NCBI RefSeq assembly: GCF_016107555.1
Contig: NZ_JABASU010000004.1
Location: forward strand, 62,001-126,000
Direction: 5' to 3'
DNA: 64,000 nucleotides
Source: Psychrobacter celer
Lineage (GTDB): Bacteria > Pseudomonadota > Gammaproteobacteria > Pseudomonadales > Moraxellaceae
Shown: positions 44,607-55,200 of the stretch, one piece after another
How positions within the stretch are numbered: position 1 is the stretch's first letter
Layout: every line of letters starts with the position of its first letter
Notes under the pieces: generated by a model
The model's input: only the letters and a program-made list of their open reading frames with translations
What the model was told of the DNA's origin: nothing
The model's database searches: none
Position numbers and translations under genes: made by a program

Positions 44607-46331
44607 ATGAATACCTTTCCCTTATTCTTTAAACTCGATAACCGCAAAGTATTGATCGTGGGTGGCGGCGATGTGGCACTGCGAAAGGCAGATTTGCTTA
44701 GCCGTGCTGGGGCTGCCATTACCATTCTAGCGCCAGATATCAGCACTGAGATACAAGCCTTGCTCTCAGACGATAAGCACGAGCTGATTTATAAAAATTA
44801 TAATAAATCCTATATGACAGGTGCACGAGTCATCATTGCGGCGACTGATGATGAGACGCTTAATCATCAAATTCACGCTGATGCCACCGCGCTCAACATC
44901 CCCGTCAATGTGGTTGATACCCCGCATTTATGTGACTTTATCTTCCCCGCTATCGTCGATCGTAATCCCATCGTCATCGGCATCTCATCGAATGGTAAAG
45001 CGCCCGTGCTGGCGCGTTTGCTTCGGGCACGACTTGAGACGCTGATCCCGCAAGGTTATGGTAAATTGGCAAAACTGGCAGGCGAGTTTCGTAGCGAGGT
45101 AAAACGTAAAATCCCAACCCTGGCAGGCCGTCGGCAGTTTTGGGAGCGTGCCTTTGAAGGTCAAGTCAGTCAGCTAATGTTTGCCGGTAATGAGCGTGAG
45201 GCCAGTGCCCAGCTAAAAGCAGATCTAGACAGCACAGTAGCTGCTCTTGAAGATAGCGCTAATCATAGTGCTGACCCTGATGCTCATAACCCTACTAATA
45301 GCCCTGCTACGACGACTAGCCAGCATTCACAGAGCCACAGTACAGAATCACTATCGGCCAATGCGCCTGTAGCAACAGATAAGTTAACAACTACTCAACA
45401 TAACAATATTAATCAGGCTCAAGCAGCTGTCGGTGAAGTCTATATCGTCGGTGCAGGACCTGGTGATCCAGAGCTTTTGACATTTAAGGCGCTACGTCTG
45501 ATGCAGCAAGCAGACATCGTCTACTATGATGCCCTAGTTTCTCCGCAAGTATTAGACTTATGCCGCCGTGATGCCGATAAAGTGTTTGTCGGTAAAAAAC
45601 GCAGTAACCATGCGGTCGCGCAATTAGGCATCAACGAGCTGCTCATCAATAGCGCCAAACAAGGCCGCCGTGTGGTACGTCTAAAAGGTGGCGATCCCTT
45701 TATCTTTGGACGTGGCGGCGAAGAGATTGAAAGCTTGCGGGCGCATGAGGTTCCTTATCAAGTGGTACCAGGTATCACCGCTGCCAATGCCGCTGCCAGC
45801 TATGCTGGTATCCCCCTTACCCACCGTGATCATTCGCAGTCGGTGCGTTTTGTCACTGGGTTTTTAAAGGCGGGTGCGCCCAATGAGAAGTTTGAAAACT
45901 TACTTGATACCAATGAAACCGTGGTGTTTTATATGGGTCTGCATTCGCTGGCACGTTTGACGACAGGTTTGATAAACGCTGGCCGCTCGCCTGAGACGCC
46001 GATTGCCATCGTCTCCAATGCTAGCATGCCCAATCAGCAAGTATTAACTGGCACACTTGAGAGTATCGTGGCGCTGCAAGAACAAAACCAGCTGCCCACG
46101 CCCGCCTTACTTATCATGGGAGATGTGGTGGCGCTGCATGATGATTTGGCGTGGTACAACAAACACAATAAAGATACCGGCGATACAGAGACTAACTGGT
46201 TACGTGCAGGAACAGCTATCACGGACCAAGATGCAAAAAAGCCGATAGACCAGCAAGCCCATGCGCTCTCTATGATCGCTAATTTGGCAGCGCAGCAAGA
46301 AGAAGGTTTGGAGCAATTGGTGATTGGATAA
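44607..46331 (+). CDS. cysG: Sirohaem synthase CysG, fused, with long linker
   Basis: A 574-residue trifunctional enzyme that makes sirohaem for the sulfite reductase. The N-terminal half (about 1-205) is the precorrin-2 dehydrogenase and sirohydrochlorin ferrochelatase, with VGGGDVALRKADLL. The C-terminal half (about 278-540) is the uroporphyrinogen-III methyltransferase, with VGAGPGDPELLTFKALR, YYDALVSPQVL and VRLKGGDPFIFGRGGEE. E. coli CysG has 457 residues; the excess lies in a Ser/Thr/His/Asn-rich linker at about 209-277 and a short acidic tail. Its place after the cys genes suits its role. It has its own terminator. Confidence 0.92.
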   Translation: MNTFPLFFKLDNRKVLIVGGGDVALRKADLLSRAGAAITILAPDISTEIQALLSDDKHELIYKNYNKSYMTGARVIIAATDDETLNHQIHADATALNIPVNVVDTPHLCDFIFPAIVDRNPIVIGISSNGKAPVLARLLRARLETLIPQGYGKLAKLAGEFRSEVKRKIPTLAGRRQFWERAFEGQVSQLMFAGNEREASAQLKADLDSTVAALEDSANHSADPDAHNPTNSPATTTSQHSQSHSTESLSANAPVATDKLTTTQHNNINQAQAAVGEVYIVGAGPGDPELLTFKALRLMQQADIVYYDALVSPQVLDLCRRDADKVFVGKKRSNHAVAQLGINELLINSAKQGRRVVRLKGGDPFIFGRGGEEIESLRAHEVPYQVVPGITAANAAASYAGIPLTHRDHSQSVRFVTGFLKAGAPNEKFENLLDTNETVVFYMGLHSLARLTTGLINAGRSPETPIAIVSNASMPNQQVLTGTLESIVALQEQNQLPTPALLIMGDVVALHDDLAWYNKHNKDTGDTETNWLRAGTAITDQDAKKPIDQQAHALSMIANLAAQQEEGLEQLVIG

Positions 46332-46362
46332 TGTTTGCTTGATTTCGAAAGGACTATAATAT

Positions 46363-46395
46363 AGCCCTGTCAATATGTTATTGGCAGGGCTTTTT
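46363..46395 (+). terminator. Terminator after cysG
   Basis: Arms AGCCCTG-CAATA and TATTG-CAGGGCT form a hairpin followed by five T, about 30 bases after the cysG stop. Confidence 0.82.
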
Positions 46396-46510
46396 ATGCG
46401 CTTGCAACACAGCAAAGCCTAGCAATTCTTGCTAGAATGACAGCTTGCTTATAAACACCCTTCCGCTCAATGACACCCCCACTTGCCGATACCACGTTTG
46501 CGCCGCGCCT

Positions 46511-48103
46511 ATGAAAAATTTAAAACCTTTAACTGTCTTACATACCTCCGATTGGCACTTAGGGCGCAGGCTCTATGGCCGTATGCGTTATGAAGAGTTT
46601 GAAGCTTTTCTAGCTTGGCTTGAGACGACCATCAGCGCGCAAAATGTCGATGTACTTATCGTTGCTGGTGACATCTTTGACACCATGACACCAAGCAACC
46701 GAGCGCAGGCTCTGTATTATGAGTTTTTGGGGCGAGTCTCACGCTCCTGTTGCCAGCATATCGTCATCGTCGCAGGCAATCATGACTCTCCGACGTTTCT
46801 GGACGCACCAAGTCATGTGCTTAAGTTTCTAAACGTCCATGTCATTGGCACCGCTTGCGAGGACTTAAACGATGAGGTCTTGGTATTAGATGACACAGAC
46901 GGCGCGCCGCATTGCATCATCGCCGCTGTGCCCTATCTGCGTGATCGTGATGTCCGTAGCAGTAGCGCTGGCGAATCGATGGACAGAAAAGACGCCAATG
47001 TCATCAAAGGCATTCGCGCCCATTATGATAACGTCGCCAGTATCGCCAAAGCCAAGCAAGCCCAATTAATAAAATCCCATCAGCGTCACATTCCGATAAT
47101 CGCCACAGGTCATCTGTTTGCAGCTGGCGGTACGACGACCGAAGATGACGGCGTACGTGAGCTTTATGTCGGTTCGCTTGGTAAGGTGTCTGCTGACATG
47201 TTTGACGATGGTTTTGATTATGTCGCCCTTGGGCATTTGCATGTGCCGCAGCGGGTCGGCGGTCGTGAGACCATTCGCTATTCAGGCTCGCCGATTGCCA
47301 TGGGTTTTGGTGAGGCGCGCCAGCAAAAACAAGTGTTGCTCATACAGTTTGGCGCAGTAAAAAACGAGTTTAGTGATAAAAAACCAATGTCAAACAATAC
47401 CGCTGCTCGTACCATTGCAAGCAATGTGCCTCAGATCACCCGTACAGTTGCCACAATTGAAACATCGGTAGAAAAAGCGGCTAAAAAAGTAGCCAATCAG
47501 ACGAGTGGTTTTATGGATGATTTGTTTGGCTTTGATGATTCAGTAGACAATGAGGGCCGCGACAAAAGCAATCTAGACGAACACCATGTAAAGCAAGAAA
47601 GCAAGGTTGATGACCTCAATTCAAATGATGTTGACTCAAAAATGACCTCTCCACCGCAGCGACTACATTTTGACAAATCATCTCAGATGCAGATCGCCTC
47701 CTTGCCTATTCCCACGTTTCAAAAACTGGCACAAGTCTCAGGTGATCTACAGTCTATCCAACAGACAATTGATAGCACTGCTCAGTCTTTAGATGACACG
47801 GAGTCTGTTTGGCTCGAAGTGATTTACACAGGTGACGAGCTGGTCAGCGAGTTACGTGAGCATATCCAGGCGATGGTAGATGGCTTGCGGTGTGAGGTAC
47901 TAAAAATAAAAAATACCCGCACTTATAATAAAGTGCTAAACCAGCAGCAAACCTCTGAGACACTACAAGACTTGGATGAGGAAGAGGTGTTTGAGCGCTG
48001 TCTGCTTCTGAACAAGGTCGCAGATGAACAAAAAAAGGCCCTGCGAGAAGCCTATCAGCAAATCATATATAACTTGCGTCATGAAGACACTCAGGCGGAA
48101 TAA
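46511..48103 (+). CDS. sbcD: Nuclease SbcCD subunit D
   Basis: A 530-residue Mre11-type nuclease that, with SbcC, opens DNA hairpins and trims DNA ends. Metallophosphoesterase motifs are in order: TSDWHLGRRL, VAGDIFD, VAGNHDSP, ATGHLF and LGHLHVPQ. The ATG at 46511 (MKNLKPLTVLHTSDWH) suits the family; an alternative TTG start at 46445 adds 22 residues, and neither has a clear ribosome binding site. E. coli SbcD has 400 residues; here a disordered acidic insert (about residues 285-393, including FMDDLFGFDDSVDNEG) lies between the catalytic and capping regions. sbcC follows after 64 bases. Confidence 0.92.
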   Translation: MKNLKPLTVLHTSDWHLGRRLYGRMRYEEFEAFLAWLETTISAQNVDVLIVAGDIFDTMTPSNRAQALYYEFLGRVSRSCCQHIVIVAGNHDSPTFLDAPSHVLKFLNVHVIGTACEDLNDEVLVLDDTDGAPHCIIAAVPYLRDRDVRSSSAGESMDRKDANVIKGIRAHYDNVASIAKAKQAQLIKSHQRHIPIIATGHLFAAGGTTTEDDGVRELYVGSLGKVSADMFDDGFDYVALGHLHVPQRVGGRETIRYSGSPIAMGFGEARQQKQVLLIQFGAVKNEFSDKKPMSNNTAARTIASNVPQITRTVATIETSVEKAAKKVANQTSGFMDDLFGFDDSVDNEGRDKSNLDEHHVKQESKVDDLNSNDVDSKMTSPPQRLHFDKSSQMQIASLPIPTFQKLAQVSGDLQSIQQTIDSTAQSLDDTESVWLEVIYTGDELVSELREHIQAMVDGLRCEVLKIKNTRTYNKVLNQQQTSETLQDLDEEEVFERCLLLNKVADEQKKALREAYQQIIYNLRHEDTQAE

Positions 48104-48167
48104 CAGCCGCTCATGTCAACTACTTTGATAATCACTCTATAGACCTATCTAAAAATAAGACCTGCTC

Positions 48168-51100
48168 ATGCGACTGATTGAACTGCGACTAAAAAACCTC
48201 AACTCCCTAAAAGGCGAATGGCACATTGACTTTAGTGATCCTGCTTTTTTGAATGAAGGTATCTTTGCTATTACTGGGCAAACAGGCGCTGGCAAGACCA
48301 CCATCTTAGATGCGATTTGTTTAGCACTCTATAGCCAAACACCACGATTGGGCGATATTACCGGCTCAACTAACGAGATCATGACCCAAGGTACGGGTGA
48401 ATGCTCAGCAGAAGTCATCATCGAGATCGACTCTACACGTTATCAATGCTACTGGTACCAGCACCGCGCGCATAAAAAAGCCAAGGGTAACTTATTACCG
48501 ATTAGACATGAGATCAGTGAGGTTAAAACTGGCAAGATTCTAGAAGAAAAAAAGTCCAAGACATCCGCCTATATCCAAGACCTTATCGGTATGGATTTTA
48601 ATCAGTTCACTCGCTCCATCATGCTGGCTCAAGGCAGTTTTGCCGCATTTTTGAAGTCGGATATTGGTGATAGAGCAGCTATACTGGAAAAAATCACCGG
48701 CACTGCCATCTATGCCAAAATATCGCTCAATGTCCATGAAAGACACCGTACTGAAAAAGAAGCGCTTGGCAAACTACAGGCAGGCGTGAACAGTCTATCT
48801 TTACTGAGTCCTGAGGATGAAAAACGACTGGCAGCAGAGCTTGAGACGCTTAACCAGCAACAAAATAAGCAGCGCCAACGCTTTAAAACCGTAAGTGAGC
48901 AGCTGCAGTGGCTGGAGCAGGTTGAGCAGCTACAGCAGAGCCTTGCGAGTTATCAAAAAGATTTTTCCGCAGCGCAGCATGCACAGATAGAATTTACTCC
49001 AGAGGCCAAGCGCTTGGAGCTGGCCAGTAAAGCTTTAGAGATTGACAGCCAGTTTCATAAGCTTGGCTATAGCCGAGAGACGGTCAATCGGCTTAGCAGT
49101 GAACAACATCAATTACTCAGTAATATTCCATCTCAGCAAGCAGTGCTTGCACAAGTTACGACCCATTTAAACGATATCACTACCATTGAAAAACAAGCAA
49201 CAGATAATCTGCAAACTACTCTGCCTGTTATTTCAAAAACACGCGAATTGGATGCTGAGATAAAACAGCAACTTCACTCTTTGGCAAACGACAAGCAACG
49301 TAAAGACGACTTAGTCAATAATACGAAACGATTACATCAAGAAATAGCCAGACACAGCCAAACAGAGCAAGAGACGAAGACTCAGCTTGGCAGTCTAGAA
49401 AAGTATTTTGATGATTATAAAGAGCTAAACGACCTCGATACAGACATAGCGACCTTTGATAGCAGCTGTGGCCGATTAAAGACGCTGCTAAAAGATAATG
49501 TCGGCTTGACTACGGATAAACTTGCGTATGACCATCGAGCCAGCCAGCTACAAGCTGATTTCGATAAGCTGTCTAAGCAACAAGATTCAGATCGTTTATT
49601 AATAACCAAGCAACGCGAGCAACTTGCCAGCGTACAACAGCAACAAGCGGCACTTATCGAAAAACAATCGCTTGCAAGTATGCGTCATGAGCAAGAGCAA
49701 GTCGACCAAATCAACACTCAGATTGCACAAGCCAGCTATAAGTTACAGCAGCTGTCCGATCTTGCTCACCAAATCGAAAATACCAAACGTTCACTACCGA
49801 CGCTCAATGAAGAGTTAACGGCCTTAGAAGGACTCATTGCTGATCATCGATCAGACATTCAAGATGCCAAACTCAAGCGGCAAGAGAAGCAAGAGCATCT
49901 GAATCTACTACAAAAGGTCGCTAAGCTTGAAGACTACATAGCAGAGCTTGAAAATGGATCGCCCTGCCCGCTTTGCGGCGCCACTGAGCATCCTTATGGT
50001 GAGCATCATCCATTATTAGACCGCAGTCACCAGGATACCAGCCAACACCAACCCTCTAAGACGCAACAAACACAGCAGCAAATAGCGGAACTAGAAACCA
50101 TTATTGATAACCTTGAACAAGATTTATCAAAACACAATATCGAATATGCCACCAAAGAACAGACGCTGAATAACCAGCAGCAACAACTGGCGCCACTACA
50201 GCAGCAAGCCGAAACCTTACATAGTGATGTTCAGGTTTACCTTTCCTCGCTATTTGAGGCTAAAAACAATCACTCTGAAGCAATCGCAGCAATTATCGAC
50301 CCACTTACGCAGATAAACGATAACATTGATGCGGCTACTGCGAACCTAGAGCCTAGCTTATCCTTATTAGATACCGCCAAACACGATCTAACTGAACATA
50401 AACAGTCTCTTAAAACCATAGTAATCGAATATGACAATTTAACTGAAACTGCTGCACAGCTCAGTACGACTATTGAGGCTGATGAAAAAAAGCAACAAGT
50501 GGTCAGTCATGATATTAACAACCTGACAACTGACATTAAGCTTAACTCACAAAAAATTGTTGGGATAAAAGATAAGATCACTGCTAATTTCTCAGAATTA
50601 ACGCCTCTGCTGAGCACCATTTCAGCCCTGGCAAATAAGTATCCCATGGACCAACATAAAGCATACTTAACCACAGCGCTCAATACGGCAGACTTATCTG
50701 ACGCACTTACGCAATTGGGTCATAGTTTTGATAAGCAAACCGTAATAGACAGCGCAGAATGTGACCATCATATTGAAAAACTGCGGCAACAGCGCAGCGC
50801 TTTAAGTCAGTTAAAACAAAAATTCAATGAGCAAAAAAACAGCCAACAGCAGCTGACCAACACCTTAAGTAGCCTGACTGCGCAGATTGAAACCAAGCAA
50901 GCACAGCTGCACAGTGATGAAACAACGCTCAACGAGCTAGAGCGCTTAATTGCTCATAAGGTCAAGACTATCGAACAATCAAAACAAGATAGAACAGAGA
51001 TTTTTGCAGATAAAGATACAGATGATGAAGAAAATAAATTACGCAATGCTGTCGATGCTGCTAAAGATAAGCAAAGAGTAGCGCAAAGGCAGCTAGATAC

Positions 51101-52097
51101 CGTACAACAGGCATTAGAACAATTAAAGAGTAGAGAGCAGCAGCTAGCAACAGAGCTACAGTCGGCGACGACCACACTGAACACTCAGCAAAGTATCTTT
51201 ACAGACTTACTCACAGCGTCCGATTTTGTCGATGAAGCCGCTTTTGTCAAAACCCGCTTGCCCAAAGAGGAGCGTGACGCCCTACATAGACGTAAAGTAG
51301 CGATTGATACTGCGCTGCATCAAGCTCAGCTGCAGCTGGACAGTACGCAGCAAGCACTGACGCAAAGTCTTGCTGCGCCTATGACGAATGCAAGCCGAGA
51401 GCTCCTTGCTGACCAATATCAGCAGATACAAACAGACATCGACGAGTTAAACCAAAAAATTGGTGCCATTGATCAAAAGCTTAAAGACAACGAGCAGCAA
51501 AAAAATACACAAGCGGCGCAGCTGATCGCCATTGATGAGCAAAGACAAAAGCTACAAGTATGGCAGCAGCTGCATATGTTAATTGGCTCGGCTGATGGCA
51601 AAAAGTATCGTACCTTTGCCCAAGGCCTAACGTTTGAAGTCATGATTGGCCATGCCAATACGCAATTGCAAAAAATGAGTGACCGTTATTTGCTGATTCA
51701 CGACGACAGCAACCCGCTTGAGCTGAATGTCATTGACAACTATCAAGGCGGTGAGGTTCGTAGCACCAAAAACCTCTCCGGCGGTGAAGGCTTTATCATC
51801 AGCCTAGCACTGGCACTTGGGCTGTCGCAAATGGCCAGTCATAATATCCGTGTCGATTCGTTATTTTTGGATGAAGGTTTTGGTACGCTTGATGAAGACT
51901 CACTTGATATCGCACTCGATACTTTGACCAGCTTACAACAAGAAGGCAAGCTGATTGGGGTTATCTCCCACGTACAGGCGTTAAAAGATCGTATCTTGAC
52001 GCAAATCAAGGTCGAAAAACTCTCAGGCGGCTTTAGCCAAATCAGCGGACAAGGCTGTCGCCGAGTTGTAAAAACAACCGCCGAAAAAGACTCATAG
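48168..52097 (+). CDS. sbcC: Nuclease SbcCD subunit C
   Basis: A 1309-residue SMC/Rad50-like ATPase. Walker A TGQTGAGKTT is near residue 37; two long coiled coils, rich in Gln, Leu and Glu, surround the zinc hook CPLCG (about residues 601-605); the signature NLSGGEGFIISLALALG and Walker B SLFLDEGFGTLD are near the C-terminus. The head domains bind ATP and SbcD, and the hooks join two arms. It is longer than the E. coli protein (1048), all of the excess in the coiled coils, which should give a longer tether. It is co-transcribed with sbcD and ends near a perfect bidirectional hairpin. Confidence 0.93.
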   Translation: MRLIELRLKNLNSLKGEWHIDFSDPAFLNEGIFAITGQTGAGKTTILDAICLALYSQTPRLGDITGSTNEIMTQGTGECSAEVIIEIDSTRYQCYWYQHRAHKKAKGNLLPIRHEISEVKTGKILEEKKSKTSAYIQDLIGMDFNQFTRSIMLAQGSFAAFLKSDIGDRAAILEKITGTAIYAKISLNVHERHRTEKEALGKLQAGVNSLSLLSPEDEKRLAAELETLNQQQNKQRQRFKTVSEQLQWLEQVEQLQQSLASYQKDFSAAQHAQIEFTPEAKRLELASKALEIDSQFHKLGYSRETVNRLSSEQHQLLSNIPSQQAVLAQVTTHLNDITTIEKQATDNLQTTLPVISKTRELDAEIKQQLHSLANDKQRKDDLVNNTKRLHQEIARHSQTEQETKTQLGSLEKYFDDYKELNDLDTDIATFDSSCGRLKTLLKDNVGLTTDKLAYDHRASQLQADFDKLSKQQDSDRLLITKQREQLASVQQQQAALIEKQSLASMRHEQEQVDQINTQIAQASYKLQQLSDLAHQIENTKRSLPTLNEELTALEGLIADHRSDIQDAKLKRQEKQEHLNLLQKVAKLEDYIAELENGSPCPLCGATEHPYGEHHPLLDRSHQDTSQHQPSKTQQTQQQIAELETIIDNLEQDLSKHNIEYATKEQTLNNQQQQLAPLQQQAETLHSDVQVYLSSLFEAKNNHSEAIAAIIDPLTQINDNIDAATANLEPSLSLLDTAKHDLTEHKQSLKTIVIEYDNLTETAAQLSTTIEADEKKQQVVSHDINNLTTDIKLNSQKIVGIKDKITANFSELTPLLSTISALANKYPMDQHKAYLTTALNTADLSDALTQLGHSFDKQTVIDSAECDHHIEKLRQQRSALSQLKQKFNEQKNSQQQLTNTLSSLTAQIETKQAQLHSDETTLNELERLIAHKVKTIEQSKQDRTEIFADKDTDDEENKLRNAVDAAKDKQRVAQRQLDTVQQALEQLKSREQQLATELQSATTTLNTQQSIFTDLLTASDFVDEAAFVKTRLPKEERDALHRRKVAIDTALHQAQLQLDSTQQALTQSLAAPMTNASRELLADQYQQIQTDIDELNQKIGAIDQKLKDNEQQKNTQAAQLIAIDEQRQKLQVWQQLHMLIGSADGKKYRTFAQGLTFEVMIGHANTQLQKMSDRYLLIHDDSNPLELNVIDNYQGGEVRSTKNLSGGEGFIISLALALGLSQMASHNIRVDSLFLDEGFGTLDEDSLDIALDTLTSLQQEGKLIGVISHVQALKDRILTQIKVEKLSGGFSQISGQGCRRVVKTTAEKDS

Positions 52098-52193
52098 GCT
52101 ACTCTATATGTATAAGCAGGCAGGTAAGATTGGGTTTGAGAGTAATAACGCTGATCATTGATCTTGAGTGAACTCAACTAAGTTCAACCAATA

Positions 52194-52226
52194 AAAAGCC
52201 ACCGCTGATAATCAGCGGTGGCTTTT
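52194..52226. terminator. Bidirectional terminator between sbcC and gdhB
   Basis: Perfect 16-base arms starting AAAAGCCACCGCTGAT and nearly no loop, with T runs on both strands, serve the convergent sbcC and glutamate dehydrogenase genes. Confidence 0.88.
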
Positions 52227-52280
52227 AAAAGAATGCTAAAAGATAGCAGCGACTGCTGTGTCCATCCTTTACCAAATTGC

Positions 52281-55200
52281 CTATTTTGTCACCAAACTAC
52301 TCAACTCGCTCATCAGCACGGACAATGTCGATAAACCAATCTCACCATCGATGGCGTCAAGCTTATCCATTTCAGCCTCAGTCGCTGCCAGTTGATCTAG
52401 ATGACGCGAGCGCCATTCACTAAAGGCTTGCTTGGCATCTGGTTTTGAGAGTATCGCGTCCATCAGCATACGCAAGCTGCGTGACAGCTCATTGACTAAC
52501 GCATGACGCGCGCGGCGATCCCAATAGTCTTGCTGTGGTAAGGTGGCGATATTATCCATCATCCAATCGAGCTGCAAGACATGATACGCCTCAAAGTACA
52601 ATGTGGCGATTTCATCGACAGGGCGATCATATTGCTCAGCGAGCAATGCTGCATCTAGCGCATCCACGTGATATGGCAACATCGCAAACATCGTCGCATC
52701 ATTTTCGGCCAAATCTTCTTGCATCAAGCTTGTGGCATCTTCTTGCAAATACTCGGCAAATTGCTGCTCGATGAACCCGCCAGATTTGGTCAGTTTTTCC
52801 ACACTGTCGCTAAAGCGGCCAATCATATCAGCCACTTGTAAGTCCTGACCAAAGGCATTGATAAACCAGACCACGCCATGCTCTAGTGCATCACGCAGAC
52901 GCAGCTCTAGATTTAATAGCAACGTGGCGTCCACTTGATTGTCTAACACTTCAAGCGTTTTCCATGCTTTGGAGATATTAAAGACATCACGGCTGATGGC
53001 GTAACCGCGCACGATGGTTGCCAGTGATTGCCCCGTCTCTTCATACAGGCGGAACAGCGCCTCGATACCCAACCGGTTGACCACACTGTTGGTCAGGTAG
53101 GTACTGATGATCTCACGGTGCAAGCGGTGCTGGGTCATCTCATCAAAGAAACGCGTCGCCAGCTCATCAGGGAAGTATTTGCGTAGCTCATTGATAAAAT
53201 ATGGCTCATCTGGCAAATCAGATAATAGCAGGTTGTCATATACCCACATTTTTCCATACGCTAAGACGACTGCCAGCTCAGGATTGGTAAGGCCTACCCC
53301 AGCTTTTTGGCGTTTAACAATCTCTTCATCCGATGGTAAATACTCAATAGCGCGGTCCAAACGACCTTCGCCCTCTAGCATTTGAATAAACCGCTGATGA
53401 TCACTTAAGTTGGCGGCTGCACGGATATGACTGAGCTCAATCGCCTGTGGCTGTAGGTAGTTTTGGCGCAGTACCAGCTCGGCCACGGTATCCGTCATGG
53501 ACTCTAGCAGCTCATTACGCTGCTTTAAGGTCATATCACCTTGCTCAACGACTTTGCCAAGCAATATTTTGATATTGACTTCATGGTCTGAGCAGTTGAC
53601 CCCGCCTGAGTTGTCGATCGCATCGGTGTAGATGCGTCCGCCCGTCTGTGCGTACTCGATACGCCCTTGCTGGGTAAAGCCTAAGTTGCCGCCCTCACCG
53701 ACGACCGCCGTGCGCAGTTCACCACCATTAACCCGAACAGCATCATTGGCGCGGTCGCCGACATCGGCGTGCGTCTCGTTTTCACTTTTGACATAGGTAC
53801 CGATACCGCCGTTCCAGATTAGATCGACAGGTGACTTTAGTAATGCGCTGATCAGCTCATTGGGCGCCAAGCTATCTTCGCTGATATCAAACAGCGCTTT
53901 CATCTCAGCACTGATAGGGATGCTCTTATCGGTACGCGAAAACACGCCGCCACCTTGGCTAATAAGCGATTTGTCATAATCATCCCACGTCGAGCGCGGC
54001 ATCTCAAACAAGCGCTCACGCTCTGCAAACGACGTCGCAGTGTCTGGGTTGGGGTCGATAAAGATATGCAAATGGTTAAAGGCGGCGACCAGCTTGGTAT
54101 GAGTGGATCTGAGCATGCCGTTACCGAATACATCACCGCTCATATCACCGATACCGACCACAGTAAAATCATCGCGGTTTTGGATATCCATGCCGCGCAT
54201 ACGGAAGTGACGCTTGACCGACTCCCAGCCGCCGCGGGCGGTGATACCCATGGCTTTGTGATCATACCCAACCGAGCCACCAGAGGCAAAGGCATCATCG
54301 AGCCAAAAGTTATACTCGCTTGCTAAGCTGTTTGCAATATCAGAAAAACTTGCTGTGCCTTTGTCAGCGGCGACGACCAAGTACGGATCATCTTCGTCAT
54401 GACGCACGGTGTTGGCTGGCGGGACGATCTGTCCATCGACGATATTGTCGGTAACATCAAGCATACCGCGCAGGAATGTCTGATAGCAGGCAATCCCTTC
54501 TGCTTGGAAGACATCACGGCCATCAGCCATGGTTTTGGTTTTGACGATAAAACCACCTTTGGAGCCGACAGGAACGATCACCGCGTTTTTGACCATCTGC
54601 GCTTTGACCAAGCCGAGTACTTCGGTACGAAAATCTTCCATACGATCTGACCAGCGCAGACCGCCGCGTGCCACTTTACCGCCGCGCAGATGCACCGCTT
54701 CTACGCGCGGCGAATAGACAAATATTTCAAACATGGGCTTGGGTTTGGGCAGATTGGGGATATCAGCTGCCAAAAACTTAAACGACAAGCGATCTTTACG
54801 CTGACCCTCGCTATCGGTTTGATAAAAGTTAGTACGTACCATGGCTTTGATGAGATCCAAATACCAACGCAAAATACGGTCTTCATCGAGGCTATCGACA
54901 TCCGCCAACGCTGATAAGATCTGCTCTTCGATTTCAGCGGTTTTTTTGGCACGATTCTCATCATCATGCTTGGGGTTCATGCGCGCATCAAACAGGCTAC
55001 CGAGTGCCACACTGATATCACTGTTTTTGACCACCGTTTGCTGGATATAGGTACTAGAGAACGGCGCACGAGCTTGTACCATATAGCGTGATAAGGCGCG
55101 CAGCACCACCACATCAAAGGTATCTAGCTTGGTCGTGAGCACCAGCTCGTTAAACGAGTCACTCTCGACCAGCCCTGCCCAAATCTGCTTAAGGCTGTCC

